This document shows positions 55,423 to 63,846 of a stretch of DNA of 64,000 nucleotides, piece after piece. The first letter of the stretch is position 1, and every line of letters starts with the position of its first letter. Source of the DNA: Pseudomonas sp. 8Z (GTDB lineage: Bacteria > Pseudomonadota > Gammaproteobacteria > Pseudomonadales > Pseudomonadaceae); NCBI RefSeq assembly GCF_902506535.1, contig NZ_LR733827.1, forward strand, positions 101,680-165,679. Direction: 5' to 3'. Below the pieces are notes generated by a model. The model did not search any database. It worked only from the letters and a program-made list of their open reading frames with translations, and was not told the origin of the DNA. The translations under genes were made by a program, and so were the position numbers.

Positions 55423-56205
55423 ATGAGCGTGTCCACTGTTCTGATTACTGGCGCCTCTACAGGCATTGGCGCGATTTATGCAGATCGCTTTGCGCGTCGA
55501 GGTCATGATCTTGTTCTCGTCGCTCGTGATGAAGCAAGGCTGGAAGCGCTTGCTGCCCGTTTGCGTCAAGCCTACAGCGTAAATGTCGATGTGTTACCCG
55601 CTGATCTGACTCAAGCGGATAATCTTGAAGTTGTTGAAAAGCGCCTGCAGGAAGATGCGCGTATCGATACGCTGATCAACAACGCAGGCATTGCTCAGAC
55701 GGGGCAGTTTATTGAACAAACCCCTGAATCAATCGGAAAACTGATTGCACTCAATGTGACGGCACTAACACGACTAGCCAGTGCAGTGGCACCGCGGCTG
55801 GTCAAAGAAGGCAAGGGGGCCATTGTGAATGTGTCCTCTGTTGTTGGTCTGGCGCCGGAATACCAAATGACCGTGTATGGTGCGACTAAGGCGTTTGTCC
55901 TGTTCTTATCGCAAGGTATGCATCAGGAGTTGTCATCCAAAGGTATTTATGTTCAAGCGCTTCTACCCGCTGGCACGTATACCGAGATCTGGGAGCGTGC
56001 CGGAATCGATATCAGTAATTCCTCTCCGATGATGGAAGTCAATGAGCTCGTGGATGCGGCGCTGGTTGGCTTTGATCGCCGTGAGCCTGTCACTATTCCT
56101 CCTCTGCATAATGATACGAGTTGGCCAAATTTCGACGCGTCACGACAAGCATTGCTTGCTCACATCAAAATGTCAGAAGCCGCTGTGCGCTATAAAACGG
56201 CATAA
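55423..56205 (+). CDS. SDR family NAD(P)-dependent oxidoreductase (island, first)
   Basis: The 260-residue classical SDR has VLITGASTGIGAIYADRFA (residues 6-24), LINNAGIAQTG, and catalytic VYGATKAF with serine in VNVSSVVGLAP. It lacks a clear SD; AGGGTAA lies about 9 bases upstream of ATG 55423. It starts the run SDR-SDR-membrane protein-MDR. Sequence is lower in GC than the housekeeping genes. Substrate unknown; such sets often reduce reactive aldehydes or ketones. Confidence 0.9.
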   Translation: MSVSTVLITGASTGIGAIYADRFARRGHDLVLVARDEARLEALAARLRQAYSVNVDVLPADLTQADNLEVVEKRLQEDARIDTLINNAGIAQTGQFIEQTPESIGKLIALNVTALTRLASAVAPRLVKEGKGAIVNVSSVVGLAPEYQMTVYGATKAFVLFLSQGMHQELSSKGIYVQALLPAGTYTEIWERAGIDISNSSPMMEVNELVDAALVGFDRREPVTIPPLHNDTSWPNFDASRQALLAHIKMSEAAVRYKTA

Positions 56206-56270
56206 GTAAACCGTGCTTGCTGTACCGCCGGTGAGACGTATGAACATGAATGTTGCTAGGGAATTGAACA

Positions 56271-57083
56271 ATGACTAAGAAACGGGTTGCGTTGGTGACC
56301 GGTGCTTCATCAGGCATCGGTGCGGCCACTGCAATACAACTTTCGGCAGCAGGTTACCGTGTCTATGGCACAAGCCGACGTGGGGCTGCAACAGGCCAGA
56401 CGCGCTTTCCAATGCTGGCGCTTGATGTGACAAGTGATGAGTCAGTAGCGGCAGCGATTACTGAGTTGCTTAATCTTGAGGGGCGCATCGATCTGTTGGT
56501 TAACAATGCGGGATTCGGATTGTCCCCGGCTGGCGCTGAGGAAAGTTCAATCGAGCAAGCGAAGGCACTGTTCGATACAAATTTTTACGGCATTGTCAGA
56601 ATGACGCGCGCTGTTGTACCTCATATGCGCCGCCAAGGTGGCGGAAGAATCATCAATATTGGATCTATCCTGGGGGTTGTCCCTGTCCCTTATGTGGCGC
56701 TTTACTGCGCCAGTAAACATGCCGTCGAAGGTTATTCTGAAGCCCTTGATCATGAGCTACGCACACAGGGCATAAGGGTATCGGTGATTGAGCCTGCGTA
56801 TGTGAAAACGCAGTTCGAGACCAATAACATCGAACCCGATTCCAAAATCAGTGAATACGATGCTATTCGGAAAAAATTGGCTCATGTTGTGGGTGAAGCT
56901 ATGTCCAAAGCTGATGAGCCAGAGCAGGCTGCCGGGGTTGTGGTGAAAGCTGCTCAGGCTGCTCACCCCAAACTCCGCTATACCTCAGGGAACATCGCCC
57001 GCACATTTAAGTTGTTGCGGCGGTTTGCTCCGGCTTCGGTGTTGGACAAGGGGCTGCGTAAGAACTTTCAGCTCGATTCTTAA
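56271..57083 (+). CDS. SDR family oxidoreductase (island, second)
   Basis: The 270-residue classical SDR has VALVTGASSGIGAATAIQLS (about 5-24), the short cofactor loop GTSRRGA that favours NADP, LLVNNAGFGLSP, catalytic LYCASKHAVEGYSEAL with serine in INIGSILGV, and a C-terminal lobe like retinol or acyl-type SDRs. It is 65 bp after the first SDR, with GGGAATTG upstream. Substrate unknown. Confidence 0.9.
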   Translation: MTKKRVALVTGASSGIGAATAIQLSAAGYRVYGTSRRGAATGQTRFPMLALDVTSDESVAAAITELLNLEGRIDLLVNNAGFGLSPAGAEESSIEQAKALFDTNFYGIVRMTRAVVPHMRRQGGGRIINIGSILGVVPVPYVALYCASKHAVEGYSEALDHELRTQGIRVSVIEPAYVKTQFETNNIEPDSKISEYDAIRKKLAHVVGEAMSKADEPEQAAGVVVKAAQAAHPKLRYTSGNIARTFKLLRRFAPASVLDKGLRKNFQLDS

Positions 57084-57093
57084 GGGGCGGCCC

Positions 57094-57528
57094 GTGACTT
57101 TTCGGCGAGTGTCGATGATGGCGTCCTTTTTACTTCTCGCTCTGGCATTTGCATGGCTGTTTTCGCCTGAGTCAATGCTGGCTCAATGGGGGGTGCAATA
57201 CAGCGATGGGGCGGGGGTTATGAGTCGTCGTGGCGCAGCCTTTTATATCGGGATCGCGGCGATGCTGTTTATGGCAAGAGGCGCCGAACATTCTACTGCT
57301 CGAATGGCCATTGTGCAGGGGGTGATAGTCGCTCTGGCTGCATTGATGCTGTTAGGTGTGTATGAATTTTTTGCGGGTCACGCCAGTGGCCAGATCCTTG
57401 TTGCAGTATTGATAGAGTTTGTTTTGGTACTGATGTTTAGCTGTGTTTGCTGTGTGTCTACTAAGGCAGAGGCTCGTGATAATTTGAGGAGAGGCGATGA
57501 AAGCGCTCGTGTTAAAAAAGTACAGTAA
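57094..57528 (+). CDS. Small inner-membrane protein (DUF4345-like), GTG start
   Basis: The 144-residue protein has four hydrophobic helices (MMASFLLLALAFAWLFSPES, GAAFYIGIAAMLFMARGAEH, VIVALAALMLLGVYEFFAGH, QILVAVLIEFVLVLMFSCVC), matching small four-helix proteins often placed with SDR/MDR genes. The start is GTG with AGGGG 8 bases upstream. Its end overlaps the MDR gene by 32 bases, so both are co-translated. Function unknown. Confidence 0.75.
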   Translation: MTFRRVSMMASFLLLALAFAWLFSPESMLAQWGVQYSDGAGVMSRRGAAFYIGIAAMLFMARGAEHSTARMAIVQGVIVALAALMLLGVYEFFAGHASGQILVAVLIEFVLVLMFSCVCCVSTKAEARDNLRRGDESARVKKVQ

Positions 57529-58501
57529 ATCAGCACCACTCATTGAGTTTTGTGACGTCGCCAAACCGAAGATTAAACCGCACGAAATGCTCGTCCAGGT
57601 CTATGCTGTGGGCTTGAACCCTATCGACAATATGATCCCGAGCGGGATGTTTAAACCGGTTCTTAAATTTCAACTCCCGGCGACACTGGGCAGTGATCTA
57701 GCCGGTGTCGTCACCGAGGTGGGCAGCCAAGTAAAGCGCTTCAAGCCGGGTGATGAGATTTTTGCCAGTATCTTTGATCGAGGTATTGGGTCGCTCGCAG
57801 AGTTCGCTGTTGTGCCGGAAAATACGGCGGCGCTCAAGCCTGCAAACCTGAATTTTGTACAAGCGGCCTCAATTCCCATGGTGGGCTTGACATCTTGGCA
57901 AGCGTTGCAAGAAGTCGCCAATATTCAGCCCGGTCAAAAGGTATTTATCCCTGCCGGGTCTGGTGGTATTGGCAGCTTTGCCATTCAGTTGGCCAAGCAC
58001 TTTGGCGCTAACGTGTCGACGACAACCAGCACGCGCAACCTTGAGTGGGTTAAAGGACTGGGCGCAGATAAAGTAATCGACTATACCAAGGAGGATTTTC
58101 AGCGCACGCTACAGGCTTACGATATGGTCCTGGGCACTACAAGGGGCGATGCAATCGAGCAGGCGCTCGGTATTCTGAAGCCAGGCGGCAAGGTCGTTTC
58201 TTTGGTCGGGCCGCTCGATGCAGCTTTTGCTGAGAAACGGGGGCTTAATTTTTTGCTGAAGTTTGTCTTCGGTCTGATGAGCCGAAAAGTTATCGGTTTA
58301 GCAAAGCAACGGAGTGTGCACTATTCCTTTCTTTTTGTGCGCCCAGATGCGGTTCAACTTATGGAAGTCGGTAAGTTGCTTGAGGCTGAACGTATCAAGC
58401 CTGTAATCGACAGAGTTTTCTCCTTTGATCAGGCAAAAGATGCATTGGCTTATCTTGCTCAAGGGCGTGCCAAGGGGAAAGTTGTAGTTGAAATTATATG
58501 A
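57497..58501 (+). CDS. NADP-dependent MDR oxidoreductase (quinone-oxidoreductase type)
   Basis: The 334-residue medium-chain reductase has GroES-like N-terminus (LVLKKYSKSAPLIEFCDVAK, VYAVGLNPIDNMIPSG), LGSDLAGVVTEVG, and the NADPH loop FIPAGSGGIGSFAIQLAK. The catalytic-zinc cysteine of alcohol dehydrogenases is absent, so it belongs with quinone/enone reductases. GAGGAGAGG precedes the ATG. It ends the island operon and may reduce enones or quinones produced with the SDRs. Confidence 0.92.
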   Translation: MKALVLKKYSKSAPLIEFCDVAKPKIKPHEMLVQVYAVGLNPIDNMIPSGMFKPVLKFQLPATLGSDLAGVVTEVGSQVKRFKPGDEIFASIFDRGIGSLAEFAVVPENTAALKPANLNFVQAASIPMVGLTSWQALQEVANIQPGQKVFIPAGSGGIGSFAIQLAKHFGANVSTTTSTRNLEWVKGLGADKVIDYTKEDFQRTLQAYDMVLGTTRGDAIEQALGILKPGGKVVSLVGPLDAAFAEKRGLNFLLKFVFGLMSRKVIGLAKQRSVHYSFLFVRPDAVQLMEVGKLLEAERIKPVIDRVFSFDQAKDALAYLAQGRAKGKVVVEII

Positions 58502-58678
58502 GTGACAGTGTCGGCATAAATGTGGCGCTTGCGTTGTGATCGCCGCGTTTAAAACAGGCTCGGAATGCTCATTTGCAGCTCGTACACTCGAATGCGAGCC
58601 CAGTCTGTTCCTCACCTGTTTTTGCGGTGCCGCCATCGGTATCGCCTGACCTTCGCTCGACGACTGTTCGTACAACCC

Positions 58679-58882
58679 CTAAGCCGCTTCGGCCTGCTGC
58701 TGCGCGATGTCCGGCTGTATAACATCGGCAATTAGCGCCTGGCAGTGACGCGCCAGTTCGTTGCGGCTGCGGGTGTCGCTGGACACCGGCGCCAGCAGGC
58801 GGATCTCCACCTCACAGGCCGGGCTGGCCAGCAAGCGTAGTAGGTGCGAGAGCATGTCGTCGTCACCTATGAAGGGGGCCAC
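58679..58882. repeat. Right direct repeat (olsA 3' end, intact gene side)
   Basis: This 204-bp block in olsA matches 53877-54080 in the same orientation, with about 9 mismatches. The repeat begins exactly at the olsA stop codon; the base before it differs between the copies. Confidence 0.9.
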
Positions 58883-59452
58883 CGGGCAGGGCTGGCCATC
58901 GCGCAGGTAACGGATGGCTACTGGCTGTAGGGCGACGCCGCTGTCGATGGCGCTGCTCAGTAGGCGACCATGGAAGGTGCGTACGCCAAGGCCGTCGGTG
59001 GTGGTGCCTTCGGGGAAGATCACCAGCGGGCGCTTTTGTTGCAGGTGGCGGGTGAGCTGCTGGCTGATCTGGCTGCTGTCGCCCGAGCCTCGGCGGATGA
59101 ACAGGGTGCCGGCCTTGTGCGCCAGCCAGCCGGCCACCGGCCAGTCGCGTACTTCGGCCTTGGACAGGAAGGAAATCGGCTGCAGGGCGCCGAGCAAGGG
59201 GATGTCTGTCCACGACACATGATTGGCGACCCACAGCATGGGTTGCTCGGGCAACTCGCCTGCGATCTTCACACGAAAGGGCAGGGCGCCGCTCAGGCGT
59301 GCCAGGAACCAGCGCGTCAGACGTTGCCGTAGCGGCATCAGATCATGCCGGGCGACGCGTTCGCAGAGGCTGACGATGCCCGCCAGCAGCGTACCGAAGA
59401 GGATCACCAGGACCAGGTGAACGAGGCGCAGAGACAGACGCAGTTTGGCCAT
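58679..59452 (-). CDS. olsA: Lyso-ornithine lipid O-acyltransferase (1-acyl-glycerol-phosphate acyltransferase family)
   Basis: OlsA adds the second acyl chain to lyso-ornithine lipid, a phosphorus-free membrane lipid. It is 257 residues from ATG 59450-59452, which has GGAGG upstream (a frame from 59491 lacks it). A hydrophobic N-terminal anchor precedes the HX4D motif (NHVSWTD, about 78-83), and IFPEGTTTDG is the acceptor motif. Its last 67 codons are duplicated at 53877-54080, so its 3' end may be of foreign origin. olsB lies upstream. Confidence 0.93.
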   Translation of the reverse strand: MAKLRLSLRLVHLVLVILFGTLLAGIVSLCERVARHDLMPLRQRLTRWFLARLSGALPFRVKIAGELPEQPMLWVANHVSWTDIPLLGALQPISFLSKAEVRDWPVAGWLAHKAGTLFIRRGSGDSSQISQQLTRHLQQKRPLVIFPEGTTTDGLGVRTFHGRLLSSAIDSGVALQPVAIRYLRDGQPCPVAPFIGDDDMLSHLLRLLASPACEVEIRLLAPVSSDTRSRNELARHCQALIADVIQPDIAQQQAEAA

Positions 59453-59530
59453 CGCGGCCTCCGGTTGAGAGCGGGTGTCGGCATTATCCATAGCTAGGCT
59501 CGCTTGGCGAGGCTTGGGAGCATGTGCTCG

Positions 59531-59595
59531 TGTAGGAGCGAGCTTTGCTCGCGCATGCTGAACACTCTTGTTCGCGAGCAGAGCTCGCTCCTACG
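59531..59595. repeat. REPIN between olsB and olsA
   Basis: TGTAGGAGCGAGCTTTGCTC at 59531 pairs with GAGCAGAGCTCGCTCCTACG ending at 59595, around a short spacer. It is the same REP group as the element at 15521-15594. It may lower expression of olsA relative to olsB by mRNA processing. Confidence 0.85.
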
Positions 59596-59603
59596 GTCAG
59601 GCC

Positions 59604-60335
59604 TCAGACGGCGGCTTTGAAGTGGCGGGCATAACGCGGGCACAGTTCGTCGCGCTTGAGCAGGATGAACACGTCGGCCACCTGAAACTCCTTGTCCCAG
59701 CACGGCTCGCCACAGATTTTCGCACCCAGGCGCATGTAGGCCTTGAGCAGTGGTGGCATCTCGGCGATGACGTTGCCCGGCAGGTCCAGTTGCGGCAGCG
59801 GATGCTTGGGCTCGGCGCGCAGGTGTTCGGTGCTCAGGTAGCGTTCGCGCAGACGCTGCATGATGGCCTGAGCCTGAATGCCGCCGTCTTGCATGGAGAT
59901 GCTGGCGCAACCCATCAGGTAGCGGTAGCCACCTTCGTTGAGCACTTCGGCCAACTCGCCCCAGAGCACGGCGATGGTGGCGCCATTGCGGTACGCCGGA
60001 TCGACACAGGTGCGGCCGATCTCCAGTACCGGGCCTTGCAGTTTGGCCAGGCCATGCAGGGAAAATTCTTCTTCGCTGTAATAGCGACCCAGACCGGCGG
60101 CGGCCTGGTGGTCGAGTAGGCGAGTCGTGGCCACCAGCTCGCCGCTGTTCATGTCGCGTACGCCGATATGGCGGCAGTGAGTGTCGTAATGATCCATGTC
60201 CAGACCCAGTTCGGCGCCGTTGAGCTTGGCGTCGAACTCCGCGCTGAATACGCGGTAGCGCAAGGCCTGAGCTTCACGCAGGGCGGCGGGGCCTTGCAGG
60301 CGTTCGGCTTGCAGTCGGCGAGTGGTTTGAGTCAT
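59604..60335 (-). CDS. olsB: Ornithine-acyl[ACP] N-acyltransferase
   Basis: OlsB is a GNAT-fold enzyme that links a 3-hydroxyacyl chain from ACP to the alpha-amino group of ornithine, the first step of ornithine-lipid synthesis. It is 243 residues. [20 protein letters not shown] and [18 protein letters not shown] are family signatures, and [20 protein letters not shown] forms the acyl-donor loop. A possible PHO box lies 88 bp upstream. It precedes olsA with a REPIN between. Confidence 0.95.
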   Translation of the reverse strand: MTQTTRRLQAERLQGPAALREAQALRYRVFSAEFDAKLNGAELGLDMDHYDTHCRHIGVRDMNSGELVATTRLLDHQAAAGLGRYYSEEEFSLHGLAKLQGPVLEIGRTCVDPAYRNGATIAVLWGELAEVLNEGGYRYLMGCASISMQDGGIQAQAIMQRLRERYLSTEHLRAEPKHPLPQLDLPGNVIAEMPPLLKAYMRLGAKICGEPCWDKEFQVADVFILLKRDELCPRYARHFKAAV

Positions 60336-60422
60336 GCCAGATCCTCCGTGTGCCGGCTGGACACTTGCAGCCGGTCGATCTTGTTGGGCAAGCTCAGGCT
60401 AGGTTGGCGCGGTGTCACCACC

Positions 60423-60451
60423 GTGACGGTTTTTTGATGCTTGTGTGACAG
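60423..60451 (-). promoter_or_regulatory. Possible PhoB (PHO) box upstream of olsB
   Basis: On the minus strand the repeats CTGTCAC, GCATCAA and CCGTCAC are each separated by 4 bp (ACAA and AAAA), the 11-bp period of PhoB direct repeats (consensus CTGTCAT-A/T rich-CTGTCAT). The middle unit is degenerate. Ornithine lipids replace phospholipids in phosphate starvation. Confidence 0.5.
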
Positions 60452-60481
60452 CGCCTGCGTGTTGCCGCGAGGAGGTCTGCG

Positions 60482-61372
60482 ATGCCTTGGTCGAGTCTGT
60501 TTCAGCCTATCGAACGCCTGACTGCTGAGCACGGTTTGGAGGATTGGTATGGGCGCTTGCTGAGCCGTTTGGGTGGCGCGCCTGCGCCCTTCGAGCTGGC
60601 GTTGCTGGGCGGTCTGCAGGCGGCGACGCCGGGCCTGGCGTTTCTCGCCGGGTATCAGGCCGCACTGCGCATGCTTTGGCCAGCGGCGCCCTGGACGGCA
60701 GGCGCGTTGTGCGTGACGGAGAACCGCAGCACCCGCCCGGCAGACATGAGTACGCGCACCTACGGGCTTTACATCAGCGGGCGCAAGGACTTCGTGACCG
60801 CCGCCGAATGCGCTGACTGGCTATTGGTGGCGGCGCGTGAGGAGCAGGCAGATGAGGCGCCGCGTCTGGCCCTCGGGGTAGTGCGCCAGGGGGCGCCTGG
60901 GGTACGCATCGAGCCCTTACCGGCGCTGCCGCTGATGCCCGATATCGGGCATGCCCGCCTGCATCTGGATCAGGCGCAAAGCGAGCGTCTGGCCGGTGAC
61001 GGCTGGGACGATTACGTGAAACCCTTCCGCACGTTGGAGGATGTCCATGTGCTCACGGCGGTGAGTGCCTGGCTGTTCGGTATCGGCCAGCAAAGCGGGT
61101 GGCCGCAGGCACTGCTGCTGCGTCTGCAGGGGCTGCTGGCCGGCTGTGCCGAGGTGGCGCGGCAAGCGCCCAATGCTCCCGCTACTCACTTGTTGTTGGC
61201 TGGATTATTCGCTCAGCAGCAGGCGCTGGACGATGAGCTGGAGGTTGCTCTGGCAAACGGCCCGGCGCACTGGGCCGCGTTGTGGCAGCGTGACAAGGGC
61301 CTGCTGCGCATCGCCGAGGCAGCGCGTGACAAACGGCTGGAGAAAGCGCGACGAATTGTCGCCGCGTGTTGA
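60482..61372 (+). CDS. Short acyl-CoA dehydrogenase-like protein
   Basis: The 296-residue protein resembles the middle and C-terminal domains of acyl-CoA dehydrogenases (GALCVTENRSTRPADMSTRT, YGLYISGRKDFVTAAECADW, LLVAAREEQ). It is about 90 residues shorter than full family members and lacks the N-terminal helical domain. FAD contacts and the base may be incomplete, so catalysis is uncertain. The same gene flanks olsB in P. aeruginosa. It is divergent from olsB. Confidence 0.75.
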   Translation: MPWSSLFQPIERLTAEHGLEDWYGRLLSRLGGAPAPFELALLGGLQAATPGLAFLAGYQAALRMLWPAAPWTAGALCVTENRSTRPADMSTRTYGLYISGRKDFVTAAECADWLLVAAREEQADEAPRLALGVVRQGAPGVRIEPLPALPLMPDIGHARLHLDQAQSERLAGDGWDDYVKPFRTLEDVHVLTAVSAWLFGIGQQSGWPQALLLRLQGLLAGCAEVARQAPNAPATHLLLAGLFAQQQALDDELEVALANGPAHWAALWQRDKGLLRIAEAARDKRLEKARRIVAAC

Positions 61373-61438
61373 CCCATATCAGTACCGGCTGATCTGCCTG
61401 CGCATAAGGTGACGTTGCGATTTATCAACGAGGTTTCC

Positions 61439-62224
61439 ATGCGCCGCGAGCCCATCGTGCTGTTCGATAACGGCAGCCACCAATGCCTGATGTTCGATGA
61501 CCTGGTCAGCGGCGAAGGCGTGCAATCCAACCAGTTCCTGATCACCGACAACGAGCAATATCTGCTGCTCGATCCGGGTGGTGACCTGACCTACACGCCG
61601 CTGTCGCTGGAGCTGTCCAAGCACATTCCGGTGCAGGATCTGACCTACATCTTCGCCTCGCACCAGGACCCGGACATCATCGCCTCGCTGGACAAATGGC
61701 TGCTGCACACCCGTGCGCGGGTCATCTGTTCCAAGCTCTGGGCGCGTTTTTTGCCGCACCTGACCGCCAACTACCTGGCGCTGAGCCGGGGCATCAACAC
61801 CTTTGACCGCATCATCGCGCTGCCCGATCGTGGCGAGAGCATTGCGTTGGGCAAGTCCATTCTCAAGGCGGTGCCTGCGCACTTTCTGCACTCGGTGGGT
61901 AACTTCCAGCTCTATGACCCGGTGAGCAAGATTCTTTTTTCCGGCGACATGGGCGCCTCGCTGGTCGACGACGCCACGCCGGTGCGCGACTTCGTCAACC
62001 ACGTGCCGAACATGGAGGGCTTCCATCGCCGCTACATGGCGGGCAACAAGGCTTGTCGCCTGTGGGCGGCGATGGTGCGACAGATGGATGTGGCGATGAT
62101 CGTGCCGCAGCACGGGCGGCCCTTCGTCGGGGCAGAGATGATCAACGCCTTCCTGAACTGGATCGAGAGCCTCGAATGCGGTCTCGACCTGATGGGCCCG
62201 GAGGATTACTGCCTGCCCAGATGA
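61439..62224 (+). CDS. MBL-fold metallo-hydrolase/oxygen-binding di-iron protein
   Basis: The 261-residue protein has the flavodiiron-like metallo-beta-lactamase fold: LFDNGSHQCLMFDDLVSGEG, NQFLITDNEQYLLLDPGGDL, the metal segment FASHQDPDII in place of HxHxDH, and later HFLHSVGNFQLYDPVSKILF, GDMGASLVDD and VPQHGRPF. No flavodoxin domain follows. It may bind oxygen or hydrolyse a thioester. ATG 61439 follows CGAGGTTT; a GTG at 61409 is possible. Confidence 0.85.
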   Translation: MRREPIVLFDNGSHQCLMFDDLVSGEGVQSNQFLITDNEQYLLLDPGGDLTYTPLSLELSKHIPVQDLTYIFASHQDPDIIASLDKWLLHTRARVICSKLWARFLPHLTANYLALSRGINTFDRIIALPDRGESIALGKSILKAVPAHFLHSVGNFQLYDPVSKILFSGDMGASLVDDATPVRDFVNHVPNMEGFHRRYMAGNKACRLWAAMVRQMDVAMIVPQHGRPFVGAEMINAFLNWIESLECGLDLMGPEDYCLPR

Positions 62225-62298
62225 ATGTCGAGGGCGGCGCTTCAAGGCGTCATCGTCGGCATGCTAGGGTGCGCCTCGATTTCTTATCGAGGCCGCCC

Positions 62299-63417
62299 AT
62301 GCCCACTTTCTCCCTTCGTCGTCTAAGCCTGACGCTTGGCTTCAGCGTGCTGAGTGCTGTCGCCCACGCAGAAAACTGGCCGCAACCCGATTGGCAGAGT
62401 CAGCCTGCACCACCGTCCGCTGCCGTTACCGAGCTGGAGACCTATGCCTTCGCTCCGCGCGACGATGCCGAGCGCAAGGGCATTCGCACCGATGCCTTGC
62501 TGGTGATCCGCGACGGACAGATCGTCTACGAGCGTTATGCCGCACCGACCACCGCGCAAACGCCGCACCTTTCCTGGTCGATGGCCAAGAGTCTGTTCGC
62601 CACCGTGCTCGGCGTTGCCTATGGCGAGGGGCGCTTCAAGCTCGATGCGCCGGTGGCGCAGTATTACCCACCGATGGCCGAACATCCGCAGGTCAAAATA
62701 GGGCATTTACTCAACTGGGCCTCGGGGCTGGACTGGCAGGAAGACTACGAATACGCGCCGCTGAAATCCTCGGTGGTGGCGATGCTCTACACCCGTGGCC
62801 GTGGTGACATGGCCGCCTTTACCGCCGCGCATGAGGCGGCGGCTGCGCCGGGTACAGGTTTTCACTACTCCAGTGGCGACAGCAACCTGCTGGCCGCCGC
62901 GCTGCGTGGCATGGTCGGCGAGCAGGCTTACGCCGACTACCCCTGGACGGCGCTGTTCGAGCCGCTGGGCATCAAGCATGCGGTGTGGGAGCGTGATGCC
63001 AGCGGCACTTTCGTCGCGGCGTCCTACGCTTATCTGAGTACGCGCGACCTGGCCCGCGTCGGCCTGCTGATGCAGCGTGGCGGACGCTGGGGCGAGCAGC
63101 AGTTGCTGCCGACAGCCTGGGTCGATTTTGTCTCCACGCCGTTTTCTGCTTATCAACCGCAGCGGGCCAAACCGGGGGAAGCTGTGCCAGGCGGGCAGTG
63201 GTGGCTCAATGTCGAACTGCCCGGCAGCCGACGCCCCTGGCCGGATGCGCCGACCGATACCATCGCCGCGCTGGGCCACTGGGGCCAGGGCCTGTACGTG
63301 ATGCCGAAGGAGAAACTGGTGGTGGTGCGCTACGCCGATGACCGCGATGGCAGCTTCCAGCACAACGAACTGCTCAAGCGCGTACAGGCGGCGTTCGCCA
63401 CGGAGGTGCAGCCATGA
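62299..63417 (+). CDS. Secreted serine hydrolase, beta-lactamase class C/DD-peptidase fold
   Basis: The 372-residue protein has a signal peptide (MPTFSLRRLSLTLGFSVLSA then VAHA) and the SxxK catalytic motif at Ser94-Lys97 (LSWSMAKS). FHYSSGDSN carries the YxS/N motif and ALGHWGQG takes the place of the KTG strand (HxG type, as in esterase-like members). It is probably a periplasmic esterase or peptidase rather than a beta-lactamase. The next gene overlaps its stop by 4 bases. Confidence 0.88.
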   Translation: MPTFSLRRLSLTLGFSVLSAVAHAENWPQPDWQSQPAPPSAAVTELETYAFAPRDDAERKGIRTDALLVIRDGQIVYERYAAPTTAQTPHLSWSMAKSLFATVLGVAYGEGRFKLDAPVAQYYPPMAEHPQVKIGHLLNWASGLDWQEDYEYAPLKSSVVAMLYTRGRGDMAAFTAAHEAAAAPGTGFHYSSGDSNLLAAALRGMVGEQAYADYPWTALFEPLGIKHAVWERDASGTFVAASYAYLSTRDLARVGLLMQRGGRWGEQQLLPTAWVDFVSTPFSAYQPQRAKPGEAVPGGQWWLNVELPGSRRPWPDAPTDTIAALGHWGQGLYVMPKEKLVVVRYADDRDGSFQHNELLKRVQAAFATEVQP

Positions 63418-63746
63418 TCCGCCGTCATCCGCTGCTCAGTGCGCTGGCACTGCTGCTCATCCTGCTGCTGGCCTGGGCCTGGGCCTGGGCCTGGCCGAAC
63501 CGCGTTTATTTGCAGGCCTTCCCCGACATCATCGGCGCCTACACGGCCAAGGAGTATTGCTCCTGCCGCTACGTCAGCGGCAACCCGGCAGCCTATTGCG
63601 AGGGTTTTGTGAAGCAATACGTGCCGATCAGCAGCCTGCTCGATGATGTAAGCGCCAAGCGCGTGACCGCCAGCGGCCTGGGCCGTACCCACAGCGCCGC
63701 CTGGTTGGGTGAGCGGCAGGGTTGTCAGTTACTACCGACTGAATGA
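63414..63746 (+). CDS. Small membrane-anchored protein with Trp-Ala repeat
   Basis: The 110-residue protein has one N-terminal hydrophobic segment LLSALALLLILLLAWAWAWA, encoded in part by a tandem hexamer CTGGGC. The mature part has three or four cysteines (YCSCRYVSGNPAAYC and later GCQLLP), so a disulfide-bonded periplasmic domain is likely. I do not recognise the family. Its ATG overlaps the serine hydrolase stop (ATGA), suggesting a shared role. Confidence 0.7.
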   Translation: MIRRHPLLSALALLLILLLAWAWAWAWPNRVYLQAFPDIIGAYTAKEYCSCRYVSGNPAAYCEGFVKQYVPISSLLDDVSAKRVTASGLGRTHSAAWLGERQGCQLLPTE

Positions 63747-63846
63747 GGCGCGCCGCTTGCCTGTCGCGCGCGGCGCGTTGAACTTGTCAGCGCGCCGCGT
63801 GACGAAGAGCTACGTGACAGGCGTGATGCTCACGGAGGACTGAACG

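Larger units (their letters stand above)
54081..58678. mobile_element. Accessory island between direct repeats of the olsA 3' end
   Basis: The 4.6-kb segment carries TetR, two SDRs, a membrane protein and an MDR oxidoreductase. Its base composition is visibly AT-richer than flanking usp and ols genes, and it interrupts a locus that is continuous in P. aeruginosa. It is bounded by 204-bp olsA copies. I see no integrase, transposase or plasmid gene inside. Confidence 0.7.

Noticed and set aside
63472..63495. CTGGGC tandem as a sequencing or assembly error
   Set aside because: The frame, signal segment and overlap with the previous stop are all consistent, so it was kept as real sequence.
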